A stretch of 64,000 bases of DNA from Phoronis australis. Taxonomy: Eukaryota; Phoronida; Phoronidae. The position numbers were made by a program, and so were the translations under genes. Under the pieces are notes generated by a model. It saw only the letters and a list, made by a program, of their open reading frames with translations, was not told the origin of the DNA and searched no databases. Below are positions 28,601 through 37,400 of the stretch, piece by piece; position 1 is the stretch's first letter, and the number at the start of each line of letters is the position of its first letter. The stretch spans positions 247,115 through 311,114 of the forward strand of contig NMRA01000135.1 in assembly GCA_002633005.1 (NCBI GenBank), written 5' to 3'.

Positions 28601-31600
28601 GATCAGTGCCCGACATTTATAACATTAAGCCTCGAAGTTGGTCGGAAGAAGAATAAGAAGAATAAGAATAAGAATAAAATTGAAGAAAACCCAGGAACAA
28701 CAGTACTCTGTGCTTGTACGCGTAGTGTAATTACCTCATGTTGCGACAACAAACCAAACGTGTTGGGACTACTGACAAAACAAAGTGGAACTTCTTGCGT
28801 TGCTCCACGACAACACATGAACCTTAAGGTCAACATAATTGTAAAAGTCGCTGGTGCAGTCGAAAGCTATTGCAGCCCCAGTTTCAATTATATTAGACTG
28901 TTTTTACCCAAAGAAACTGCCATGCGTCACGGTTGTTCGAACGGAAATTCCCACGATCACATCGCACCATATTCACAAGGCAGTCGTGGGTCGTAGCTGG
29001 GAGCAACACGACAGATTGCTGTAGCACTAAGCCGACTTTTAACATGTTAAACAGTTTTGACAAAGGTCGCCGATCTCATTTGTCGATGTAAGACAACTCA
29101 TCTTTGTAGTCATTCGACTGTCGTGCGAATTTCCAGTCAATGTCACAGATAGCGCTGTGTGACTGATGTGAAATAGACATAAAAGAATGCTTAGAAGATC
29201 GGAAACAAGACAAAGGTGTTTGAAAAGTTTACGTCACTCACATGTCAAAAACTATCAAGACACCACTGTTTTAACAAATCTCATGGTACCTTTGGGATAT
29301 ATTCACCGTCAGCAAACCTCCATTCTCCGCTTTTGTTTGGTGTTAAAGGCTCAGGCTGTGAACTTGTACCCTTCTGACGATAAAGCCTCTGGTCTCTGAA
29401 GTTACTGAAGTACACTGTTTCATTGTATACAAAGAAAGCTCCTCCGCCGTAGTCGTTCACTGTTGTCCTTGCGCTGTACTGCGATGGGGTCCATTCCGTT
29501 ATGTTCTCGTAGCCATCTGTTTTAGAGCAGACAACACAACGACCTTGTTCGTGTGGACGGCATTCTATCCAGTACACCGTGTCTAGGTCGAAGAATTAAC
29601 ATTGTTTTAGATAAAAGTCAAAACAAAAGCAAATCTATCTAAAAGTTTTACGAAAAGGAAGTCTATCTACATTGGACCACTAAAGTAAATTTCCTCTTTC
29701 ATTTGTATGGTGAATTTCCGAGAGACAGCTTTTTGTCTTGACCAAAAGTTGGCATAGGCCAACGACTTCGTCATAAAGATTATCACCGACTTCAATATAT
29801 TTATTTTCTGCATACTTACCATTTCTACTCTGTTTTACTTGTTACGGAACATAACTCTTTTCGTTCAAACATCAAAGACCTAAGTATTCGGTTAATTAGT
29901 GAACTGAAGCTTAATCAATCAGTGCTTGATACCTTGTTGCTAAAAAACTCTCAAATATCACGTGACTGTTGTGTTGCCCACAATGTCACGGTGTACTTGT
30001 TTTGAGCACAGCCACAGTACGTATCATGCGATCTAGCATCACATCCGGGTTCGATTCAATGGACGCGTGTTTGTCGGCGTGTACATTAGAACATATAAAG
30101 TTCATTTGCTGTTTGCGTGCTATTTCGTGACAACTGTGCAGATTTTGGTTTGGAATATTAAAATGGGATAGTCCTTAGGGTTGTAATTATGTTTGCAACA
30201 GCAATAACTTGAGATAGCAGTCAGACGTTTAGTCGCCATGTTTGTTCCAACTCCACAGCTAACCGCTAGGTGAACAAAAAACAACTGTCATAATATAACA
30301 AGGGTTCCGTGAAGAAATGGGGGTGAACTTATCAACTTTCCCCACACATACTCTTAATAATTAAAAAATTGAATGAACTGAAATTTTAAAAAGTAGTGAA
30401 AATAGTTAAAGTACGGTCGAGTGCAGTCCTATATTTTCAATGTACTGTAACCGACAAAAATCATCAAGCGGTTGACACACCCATACCTTTGTTTTCAATA
30501 TCCACTTCTAACATTGGGGCAATAGCGTGCAGATCACTAAGCAACAAATCGCTTGTAATTGGTGACACCCATGATCCGTACTCCGCAACGGTCTTCTCGT
30601 CTTCCGTGGCACCAGGTGTTTTAACTTCTAGAGAAAAATGGGATAAACGAAATGACGAACACGATACCACCACAAGTTACCTCTGGCTGCACTTGGTAAA
30701 ATCGCAGTGGTGTTGCTTTGGAAAAGCAAAAACAAATACGCTTGTGAATAAAGTGAGAATTTTTGAAACACCAGAACATTGTCACTTTAAAGGTGTTTGG
30801 TATTTCAAGCCTACCACAGGTGGACCTTGCACATGACCGAAGATTCAGTTCATTCACGAATTTGTGAAGATTCTGCTGTTTTTTTCATTATGGTATTACC
30901 GTGAATAAACTTTTGTATTTAGTTTCGTCAGATATAACAGAACGCGTAACCACTTCACTGCCATATGGTCATCAAGACTGTCTTACCACGGGTTGACAAG
31001 GCTACTGCTAACCCGACCATGCCCAATCCGATAATAACGGTCACCACGTACATAACAATCTCTATGTTCTTGGAGCATCGTAAATTTCTGTGTGGTTTCT
31101 GTCGGTTCGAATTGTTGTCTTCTGCAGTCTGAAAGAATTCCAATAACATGTCAATTCCATGTGCGTAACTTCAGAAGGTCTCGGGATATGGCATACCCCA
31201 ATGATTCTTCATTTACATCGATCAGTCACGTGAACATAGAATGTGCTCAAGCAATCTCACTTTATTTTTACTGAATAAATATCTTATAATTTCCAGTTTT
31301 TATGACAATATGGGGTAAGGAAACTGCAGGCTTGCGTTTCTCTTAACAAAAGTTTATGTGAATCTATATGTTTTGACACTCTTTTTTAACAACGGTCAAC
31401 CAACTCACCCAAGATTAGCAATTACCAACACGGATCAGTAGTGGAGCGGAACGTTGGAATCTCGAAAATGCCTTCAGGTTTATGGCATTTGAATGTTCTA
31501 AGAAACAGAAAACAAATCTTCAAACTGGAGTATAAGTAACGCCAAACATGTGTGTTCGTGTGTTGTGTGAGTAGCACAATGTAGCCTTAGATGTGTACGT

Positions 31601-31696
31601 GGCCACTGGGTCCACGAAATAGCAACCTCTGAGCAGCCGTACCAAGGTTAACGGGCGTGCCCGTGACATGCTTACCCGCCCCACGCTCTCTTCCAT
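13567..31696 (-). CDS. Type II membrane-anchored S9 serine peptidase (prolyl oligopeptidase / dipeptidyl-aminopeptidase-like), 15 exons
   Basis: Fifteen coding exons splice in consistent phase to 2166 nt (721 residues plus stop). The order is a short cytosolic tail, one membrane helix (about residues 29-51), a beta-propeller region (about 60-480) and a C-terminal alpha/beta-hydrolase. The catalytic triad is visible: Ser571 in GQSAGGY, Asp653 in QGDADKVV and His685 in GEAHGF. Blocks such as [53 protein letters not shown] and [11 protein letters not shown] are hallmarks of the S9 subgroup that resembles bacterial dipeptidyl aminopeptidases more than DPP4. S9 enzymes hydrolyse short peptides; the catalytic domain should face the outside or lumen, as inferred from the single N-terminal anchor. 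The start is the ATG at 31696 (A at -3, G at +4), whose exon ends in a strong donor in matching phase. Introns contain several MITEs. The exact substrate is not predictable from sequence. Confidence 0.93.
15612..15693 (-). CDS. S9 peptidase exon 14
   Basis: Acceptor aacttcag, donor GTAAAT. Encodes [14 protein letters not shown] and TTAYVLFKG, linking the triad Asp and His regions. Confidence 0.92.
16601..16791 (-). CDS. S9 peptidase exon 13 (catalytic Asp)
   Basis: Acceptor cttcttcag, donor GTAAAA. Encodes [35 protein letters not shown] and FFQGDADK; the second Asp of DADK is the triad acid. Confidence 0.95.
17680..17837 (-). CDS. S9 peptidase exon 12 (catalytic Ser)
   Basis: Acceptor cattttcag, donor GTGTGG. 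Encodes WGITDNEDA and the nucleophile elbow GQSAGGY (Ser571), followed by [15 protein letters not shown]. Confidence 0.95.
18401..18597 (-). CDS. S9 peptidase exon 11 (start of alpha/beta hydrolase)
   Basis: Acceptor tgttgacag, donor GTAAGA in phase 2. Encodes [12 protein letters not shown] (oxyanion-hole region) and [20 protein letters not shown], both nearly invariant in S9. Confidence 0.94.
18934..19319. mobile_element. MITE, copy 2 of the GTTGCATGAAAC family
   Basis: Same terminal repeats in diverged form (GTTGCATAAAACAAGCCCCA; TAGGGACTCTTTAATGCAAC) and similar interior, including TTTGCCTATCTGTGTCTTTG. In intron 10 of the S9 peptidase gene. Confidence 0.85.
19693..19849. mobile_element. 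Short copy of the GGCGGAT MITE family, opposite orientation
   Basis: CACTGGCGGATTTAGGGGGC at the left and GTGGATCTGCCCCTGG at the right. The interior shares CCAGATTCCATTTGGCAG with 21262-21576 in inverted form, with an internal deletion. Confidence 0.7.
20162..20290 (-). CDS. S9 peptidase exon 10 (propeller-to-hydrolase linker)
   Basis: Acceptor ccgttcag, donor GTAAGT, 43 residues. It ends [11 protein letters not shown], the strand leading into the hydrolase domain. Confidence 0.9.
20862..21026 (-). CDS. S9 peptidase exon 9
   Basis: Acceptor ttttcatag, donor GTACAT, 55 residues starting KLEILDTRT. The junction with exon 8 is a few residues shorter than I expect from the family, so a microexon in the 2.7-kb intron (which contains an assembly duplication) cannot be excluded. 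Confidence 0.85.
21262..21576. mobile_element. MITE with CAGGGGCGGATCC-type ends
   Basis: Left end CAGGGGCGGATCCAGGATTT; right end, inverted, CATCGGCGGATTTAGGGGG. Ends are strongly G/C-run rich. CAGxGGCGGATC-like ends recur in the window. Non-coding. Confidence 0.7.
21896..22275. mobile_element. CTCGAA-rich palindromic element, copy 1
   Basis: Ends are inverted (GGGCCGGGTTTTAATCTTTT ... ATTAGATTCCAGGCCCAGG); the interior is dense in ACTCGAGTTT and TTTCGAGTT. Four full copies occur in the window. Confidence 0.78.
22190..22598. repeat. Direct duplicate, first copy (409 bp)
   Basis: Almost identical to 22600-23008 at an offset of 410 bp, with one N between the copies. Looks like unmerged haplotypes or a contig overlap. 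Confidence 0.95.
22573..23180. mobile_element. GGCGGATC-family element spanning the N junction
   Basis: CAGTGGCGGATCTAGGATAT at 22575 and again at 22985 (the duplicate); the element continues to the G-rich, inverted right part near 23145-23175 (GGGGGCAAGGGCCCCCCTAA). Confidence 0.55.
22600..23008. repeat. Direct duplicate, second copy
   Basis: Partner of 22190-22598; only a couple of base differences are seen. Confidence 0.95.
23711..23953 (-). CDS. S9 peptidase exon 8
   Basis: Acceptor aaatacag, donor GTACGT, 81 residues. Motifs [23 protein letters not shown] and WWNLYHV are diagnostic of the propeller of the subgroup. Confidence 0.93.
24321..24398 (-). CDS. S9 peptidase exon 7
   Basis: Acceptor tttctttatag, donor GTAATA, 26 residues beginning [14 protein letters not shown], which continues exon 6 (...NLPDM) exactly as in homologues. 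The intron before it is 3.7 kb and contains the element at 24820-26581 and a sequence gap. Confidence 0.9.
24820..26581. mobile_element. DNA transposon remnant, 1.76 kb, with inverted ends
   Basis: Left end TAGACTCTATTCACGCGGCA and right end, inverted, TAGACTCTATTCACGCCGAC; a second matching block (CGAGGCTCACTGCGATA / CGAGGCTCGCTACGATA) lies about 45 bp inside each end. No intact transposase frame is visible. Sits in intron 6 of the S9 peptidase gene. Confidence 0.78.
25985..26245. mobile_element. Diverged GGCGGAT-family copy
   Basis: Interior sequences shared with 21262-21576 (GCGCACCCAGCCTAAAAT; ACGGGGTTCATTCAGCCTAT; CCCCCCAAATCCG). Nested inside the 1.76-kb element. Confidence 0.55.
26678..27105. 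mobile_element. MITE, about 430 bp, copy 1 of the GTTGCATGAAAC family
   Basis: Terminal inverted repeats of about 45 bp: CCGGGTTGCATGAAACAGTC followed by CCCAAACAGGGACTCAACTA, mirrored at the right end. Non-coding. Confidence 0.88.
27183..27354. other. Assembly gap (172 N)
   Basis: Unsequenced stretch between two related transposon copies. Confidence 1.
27355..27606. mobile_element. Second copy of the right end of the 1.76-kb element
   Basis: Nearly identical to 26325-26581 (offset about 1030) with a few substitutions and a small deletion. Its outer flank differs, so it is a separate insertion rather than an exact assembly copy. The left part is lost in the gap at 27183-27354. Confidence 0.8.
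28095..28181 (-). CDS. S9 peptidase exon 6
   Basis: Acceptor cttggtcag, donor GTAAGA, 29 residues. Encodes [20 protein letters not shown], the SPDGK-type blade that precedes PWD. Confidence 0.9.
28404..28520 (-). CDS. S9 peptidase exon 5
   Basis: Acceptor tatttcaag, donor GTGAGT, 39 residues, phase 0 at both ends. It contains IVIVREDH and [10 protein letters not shown], blocks conserved in this S9 group. Confidence 0.88.
28645..28678 (+). repeat. (GAATAA)n-type microsatellite
   Basis: Tandem GAAGAATAA/GAATAA units in intron 4 of the S9 peptidase gene. Confidence 0.85.
29290..29582 (-). CDS. S9 peptidase exon 4 (propeller blades)
   Basis: Acceptor gacctag, donor GTACCA. It encodes [22 protein letters not shown] and [13 protein letters not shown], conserved blade motifs of the subgroup. 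Confidence 0.92.
30487..30627 (-). CDS. S9 peptidase exon 3
   Basis: Acceptor tttctctag, donor GTATGG. It carries [18 protein letters not shown], the block that begins the propeller in bacterial-type S9 dipeptidyl aminopeptidases. Confidence 0.88.
30987..31128 (-). CDS. S9 peptidase exon 2 (signal-anchor helix)
   Basis: Acceptor ttctttcag, donor GTAAGA. It encodes a basic hydrophilic stretch ([10 protein letters not shown]) and then about 23 hydrophobic residues ([20 protein letters not shown]...). The charge before the helix predicts N-in/C-out topology. Confidence 0.85.
31676..31696 (-). CDS. S9 peptidase exon 1 (start codon, MEESVGR)
   Basis: Seven codons from an ATG in good Kozak context to a donor GTAAGC in phase 0. 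This matches the phase-0 acceptor of exon 2. An in-frame upstream ATG at 31744 would add 16 residues. This is the least certain exon because it is so short. Confidence 0.65.
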
Positions 31697-32534
31697 TGTT
31701 GGATAGGTTATCTCACAAGACCTACGAAAGCGCATTATCTTCAATGACTCGGTGTTTTCAGCCCGTAGTTTTGGTTCACCTTTGTTTGCCCGTTCCTCAG
31801 TTCAGTGCCAGGGCAACACGACAACGCCAATAGATGTCCTATGCAAATTTGCGGAAAGAGCAAAACTCTTCTTTAACTTATCAATATCAATAACATCATG
31901 CATACACTTTCCTCTACTGGTATAAAGCTCGATCGACAGTTGCCCATGAGGTAAGCACACACACACAATCTTGTCTCAGGGTAATCTCACCCCTATTGTT
32001 GCATGACATTTGATGCCAACACAATATTCAATCGCGATGCGTTCAGTTTCCTTTGTCAAACCCGCACCAAGAACGCCAGTTTACTCTTATATTTATAAGT
32101 AACAACTCTCATGTACATGGTAAGCGTTTGATGAATAGAATGGATAGCGATGTAGTCAGATAGCAGTCAATTATGATACCACGTGACAAACAAGGCTTAG
32201 GCAAAGTATGATAGATCATGAGAATACGTTCGTTGGCCAGGTCATTTAGTCCGAGGGAATTTCATGGTAAGACCACTCAAAGTGAATACATCACCATAAG
32301 CACGTTTCACAGTACGTTTACCCTGTCTTTGCAACGAGCATTTCCACAACTGTGGCATTCATGACATATTATTTGGATAAGTGACTGATTAACTTTTCCA
32401 CATTGTGCTATTAAGAACAGAATGAAACGTAATCAGATTGTGATGTTACACGATACCGTGTTTATTTCGTTCATAGGGTAACGCCTACGTCTGAGCATCC
32501 TGTATTTTTATTTCTCACCTTGATTGAGGTAAAT

Positions 32535-32720
32535 GTATTTTTCGAGTCATTTATATGGGAATTGCAATCCTGAAGTACTGCTAATTTGCACAGTAAAATT
32601 ATTTTTCGAGTCATTTATATGGGAATTGCAATCGTGAAGTACTGCTAATTTGCACAGAAAAAGTATTTTTCGAGTCATTTATATGGGAATTGCAATCATG
32701 AAGTACCGCTAATTTGCACA
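32535..32720 (+). repeat. 64-bp tandem repeat, 3 copies
   Basis: TTCGAGTCATTTATATGGGA begins at 32541, 32605 and 32669; copies differ at a few positions. Confidence 0.95.
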
Positions 32721-32763
32721 GTTTTGCCGTGTGTGCTTTCAAGAAATGTCACATCGACTAAAA

Positions 32764-33131
32764 GGGCCTGGGGTCGGATCTTCAATTGTACTCGAAATCG
32801 AACGCGAACTCAAGTTAATTTTTAGGCATTCTCGGTTCTACTTTTATGGAAATCAAGATATGTGTCTATTACTCTGTGCTTAAGTACATTATGATTTATG
32901 CATGCGAGTTTCTAGTCCAAGGTCGCACTTGATGACCCCTAGATTCGAGTAAATTCTCGATATTTCGAGCTCAGATTCGAACTTTTAACCTTAATGCTTG
33001 GGTCAACAAGTGCAAACTAGCCAATGTATACTCACACAGAATGAAAGATCGTGATTTATCTTGAGATAGCAAGAGTCGAAGATGATAAAAATAATTTCTA
33101 GTTCTAGTAAAAAGATTCGACCCCGTGCCTA
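32764..33131. mobile_element. CTCGAA-rich palindromic element, copy 2
   Basis: Starts GGGCCTGGGGTCGGATCTTC and ends AAAGATTCGACCCCGTGCCT; inner ACTCGAAAT/ATTTCGAG symmetry. Confidence 0.78.
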
Positions 33132-33344
33132 GATCTCATGAAGTTGTTTTATGTGCTCGTCAGAGACCTTTAACAACTTGATAAAAAGCGGTGATCTCCT
33201 TTTTTCTAACTACGTGCAGTGCTGCTAAAGACAGATCATCTTGACGGTTCTTGAAGCGCCGCTTTCTCCTTAAACGATAACGTAAAGCAAGTTCAGAATT
33301 CAACGATCATCAACTTCCGTCGATAATGTAGTCTTTGTACTATG

Positions 33345-33640
33345 ATACATGCGCGCACCCAAGGCTAAAAACTGGGGGCTCGAATTTTTCTCGAATGTGG
33401 ACCTTTTACTAAAAAACAAAAAAGGAACAAAAAAACGAGGCCAGGCGAGCTACGTTCTGAGCTGCGAATTGTGCGTCCGCCGAATTTTGGTGGTTCCTGT
33501 CTTTTTAGTGGGCTTTTGTCTCGTTTCTTGGGACTTTTTGTTTCTCTTAAGGTGGACTTCTTTGCCCACGTCACCAAATGGGGGCTTCGTTCGAGCCCCC
33601 GAGCCTCCCCCACNCAGATTGGTGAAAGCCCATTGCACTT
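33345..33640. mobile_element. Related G/C-run-rich element with a single N
   Basis: GCGCGCACCCAAGGCTAAAAA and a TTTTTTGTTCC/TTTAGTAAAAGGTCC-type interior resemble the GGCGGAT family; an N at 33614 interrupts a C-run. Confidence 0.45.
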
Positions 33641-34144
33641 CGCCCGTGTTTAGATGTCAACAATGAATTCTAAACCGGAAGTTCTTTATGGATTTAAAAA
33701 CATTACCACGCTCATCCGATCATGAATTATTGCTGGATGAGCCACAGGAAAAGTGTTCGTGTGCCATTTTGAAATCCGAAAGTTTAGGGTTGGTCAACAC
33801 CGATAAACTTTGACGTGTTTTGTTGAGTCGTTGATCGTTTCGATGTTCTTGTTGGTAATGGAAACAAAACCCTATCACGACAAGGAATATTATGATACCA
33901 ATATTATGAGAGCAAAAGAGCTAATTCGACTTCAGTTTTTAGGCAGCTAAACAGGAAGAAATGCGGCTTTGAATTAGTTGTTCATTTCTCATACGATTCC
34001 TCAGCGCGACTGAAACAAAAACGCGTTACACATATGAACGTAATAATAGGCAACGCAACGTCCTAGCAACGATTGCGTACACAATTCTACACAAAGCTGA
34101 AACAGAAAGTTTGTCGTGTTATTTCAACGTCTATTGTGAATAAA

Positions 34145-34478
34145 ATGGAAACTATTGGAACAATTCAAGTATCTTTACTTAATCCGAGTGAAGACATCTC
34201 AAGGTGTGCAGGAGACACTGCAAAGAAAACCACGGACAACGATGTATGCGTGTCACAAGAAATTGAAGATTTGGAAAACGAGTTGTTCTCTGAATTAGTG
34301 TCTCTGAAGGAAAAATATTTAAGAGAAAAACGCAACAGAAAGGCCGTGTGTAAGATTCTGCAAAAAGCGGAAGGGATAAACCGTGAAGTGAAATTGCAAC
34401 TACATGAATCACTAAAGTGCAACAGCAACTATATTGATGAGATAACTAAGTTAAGAAGCAAAATAACCGAGCTACAAG
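34145..34478 (+). CDS. Coiled-coil gene exon 1
   Basis: ATG at 34145 (A at -3) through to CTACAAG and donor GTAACA, phase 1. A (GT)n microsatellite begins about 16 nt after the donor. Confidence 0.75.
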
Positions 34479-37400
34479 GTAACAGAATTACGCCTGTGTG
34501 TGTGTGTGTGTGTGTGCGTGTGCGTGTGCGTGTGTGTGTGTGATCTTTTCAAGTTCACGAATATTTTTTCTCTTGATATCTTCTGTCTCGTAAGTATGGT
34601 GAAATCCATTGCCTTATATACCGGAAGGGTTCTCAAGTACTCGACCAAACAACGCTGTTCCGGCCACAGGCGTCCTCAGCTTTTGATCGACAAGGTATGA
34701 CACTGAATCCCGACCAGAAATTCCACGGGTGCTTCACTTCAGCCGTCCATATCAAACACAAAACTCAATAAATTTACACAAAACAAGGTTTCAACAAACC
34801 ATTAGCAATTGTTCTTTCTTCCAATACCATTCACGGTGTCCTGCTCCAGCGAGATCGCAAGAAATTTGCGGTCAAACACAAAAATGTCTGACTTAAAAAG
34901 GAAGTTTGTTAAGTGGGCTGGGTTTCCAGGTTATTTGAGTGATTACCCATAATGCCCCACCGGAAATAGTTGGTCTAAGTTTCCATGGAAGTAACTTGCG
35001 TTAAAATCCGTGTTATGAAGTGTCTAATTAAAATAAAGGGAGTGAGTATCTTGATAAGGACTGCTTAATTCAAACCAACTCAATATTTCACAACTTTCCT
35101 CAAACCAATGAATGTGATACGCTCAAAGGAGTTTTAAGCCCTCCTCTTGACGTTTCNTGTGAAAATTGGCAAAATTGAAAGAAAAATCAAAATTTTGAGT
35201 TAATTACACAAAATAAACATGGGTTTAGCTAAATTTTACGTCATACATTTAGTCTGTGGCCACCGGTAATTCAAAATGTGCAAAAATCCATGGTGTGTAC
35301 TGTTTAAGCCCTCCTCTTGACGTTTCAAACAAGACACATTTTTGACACTATTGAAGATGCTCAATAGACCAAATTAATAACGATGGACAAGTAATTGATC
35401 ATAAACTTTTATGTTCGTTTCTTCAATTTCTTGAAAACAATGGGTTTGAGTTCACGGAAAAGACTTACCGTTTCATTAGTTTACGAAGGGTCGCATCATT
35501 GACAAAGGGAACTCTTAGTGAACTTAATTATCTGCACCAAAGTGAAACTTTGTCGCTACCTGAATGTTGACTACTAGAGACAGGTGAGAGGTCGCTACGC
35601 GAACCTTACTGTGGTTCCAGGTCGTATACCCTACAAGACCGCTTTACCGACGATCAGGTCACAAACTTTTAAATTCCTGGGCCAGGTGTTTAGTCTGTGT
35701 ACTCGAAATTGAAATCCAAAATATTTTTTGTCATTTTCCGTTATCTTCAAATACGAACTCTGGATAATTATCTATTATTCTGAGCTTGAGTATATCATAG
35801 TGGTTGAGCCTATCACCAAAATCTCACGTCTGGTGTACCGCAAGTGACATCAGGCCACATGCACTGTTTTTTACACTATGGATTACGTAAACGACAGTGT
35901 AGGTCAAATTCACTTTTGATAACCCCTAGATTCGAACAATGAACTCGAGTAAAACTCGAGATTTCGAATTCAGGTTCGAAAATATAAATCTAACGCTGGG
36001 CAAATCGAGTGCAAATTAGGATTACACAGTTATCATACTCGAACACCGAATTAATAGAAACTTATCTTCAGTTAATACAAAAGTAGGACGCAAAATGTTA
36101 AAAATGTTTTCGAGCTCGATTTCAAGTGAAGAGATTACTCCTCGGGCCCTGACCACAAAGCATTTTCAAATTTTCTGGGCCTATCTGTATCGAGTTGCTA
36201 AACAGTTGATGCGTTCGACTTTTTTACAGGAACAATAGCGAATTACGTTCGTGTCAATAAACAAAAGGGTCCAGTCCCTTGTGGTTACATACGACCCCAG
36301 TTAATGCAGTACAGATACGAAGGTATTCACGGACACAACGACAGGTAATCTCTAAAAATTGTCAAACTGGTCTCTTGGTGATCGTTTGCTTCAGCAATTA
36401 TCGGAAATTTGACACTGAAGTTTCTTGTTTATTTCTGACGTTCTGCTACAAAGACATGTGCAAATACGCACGCCGTGTATATTGACCTTTTTACGAATAT
36501 ACGGAAACGTCGCATGCCCAATGAACTGCGCGAACTTGAGACACCAAAGTAGGGGAGATCACGCATGTATGGGCTTAAACCAGAGACTTTATCAATGGCA
36601 AGTCCGATACAACTTTTCATTGGCACCATGATGCCACAGCATGCACATTGTTCACTCGTTAATTTCTGAGAAAGAGGTCGGCTCCAACGTACATCAAACT
36701 CATCAGTTAATGGCTTACGGAAATATGCAAACCTCTTGAAATGTCCATGGATAAAGGACATCATTACCCATACATTTCCAGCTGCGAAGAAGAATCCGCA
36801 GCTGCATAGTGGTCACTGACTGCGACTGATAACAGTGGCGGATCTAGGATATCACTAGGGGGGGGGGCCCAACATTTTGTCCGGCTGGAAGCATTTGCGC
36901 AAACTGAACCACGATTGTAGATGCGCATAGCACCGAATGGGGGGAGGTCGGGAGGGGGGTTTGCCCCCCTCCCGCCNGAACAATGAACTCGAGTAAAATT
37001 CGAGATTTCGAATTCAGGTTCGAAAATATAAATCTAACGCTGGGCAAATCGAGTGCAAATTAGGATTACACAGTTATCATACTCGAACACCGAATTAATA
37101 GAAACTTATTTTCAGTTAATACAAAAGTAGGACGCAAAATGTTAAAAATGTTTTCGAGCTCGATTTCAAGTGAAGAGATTACTCTTCGGGCCCTGACCAT
37201 AAAGCATTTTCAAATTTTCTGGGCCTATCTGTATCGAGTTGCTAAACAGTTGATGTGTTCGACTTTTTTACAGGAACAATAGCGAATTACGTTCGTGTCA
37301 ATAAACAAAAGGGTCCAGTCCCTTGTGGTTACATGCGACCCCAGTTAATGCAGTACAGATACGAAGGTATTCACGGACACAACGACAGGTAATCTCTAAA

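Larger units (their letters stand above)
31697..34144. other. Intergenic region between two divergent genes
   Basis: Should contain promoters of the S9 peptidase (minus) and the coiled-coil gene (plus). It also holds the 64-bp tandem repeat and two mobile elements. No convincing TATA box was seen for either gene. Confidence 0.5.

Noticed and set aside
30396-30836. 146-codon plus-strand frame
   Set aside because: Lies antisense to S9 exon 3; no family features.
34020-34075. Possible RFX X-box (CGTCCTAGCAAC) before the coiled-coil gene, which would hint at a ciliary role
   Set aside because: Only the right half-site fits; too weak to claim.
36429-36764. Conserved 111-codon minus frame in both duplicated segments (also 37473-37808)
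   Set aside because: Conservation is explained by the segment duplication; the real exon is on the plus strand nearby.
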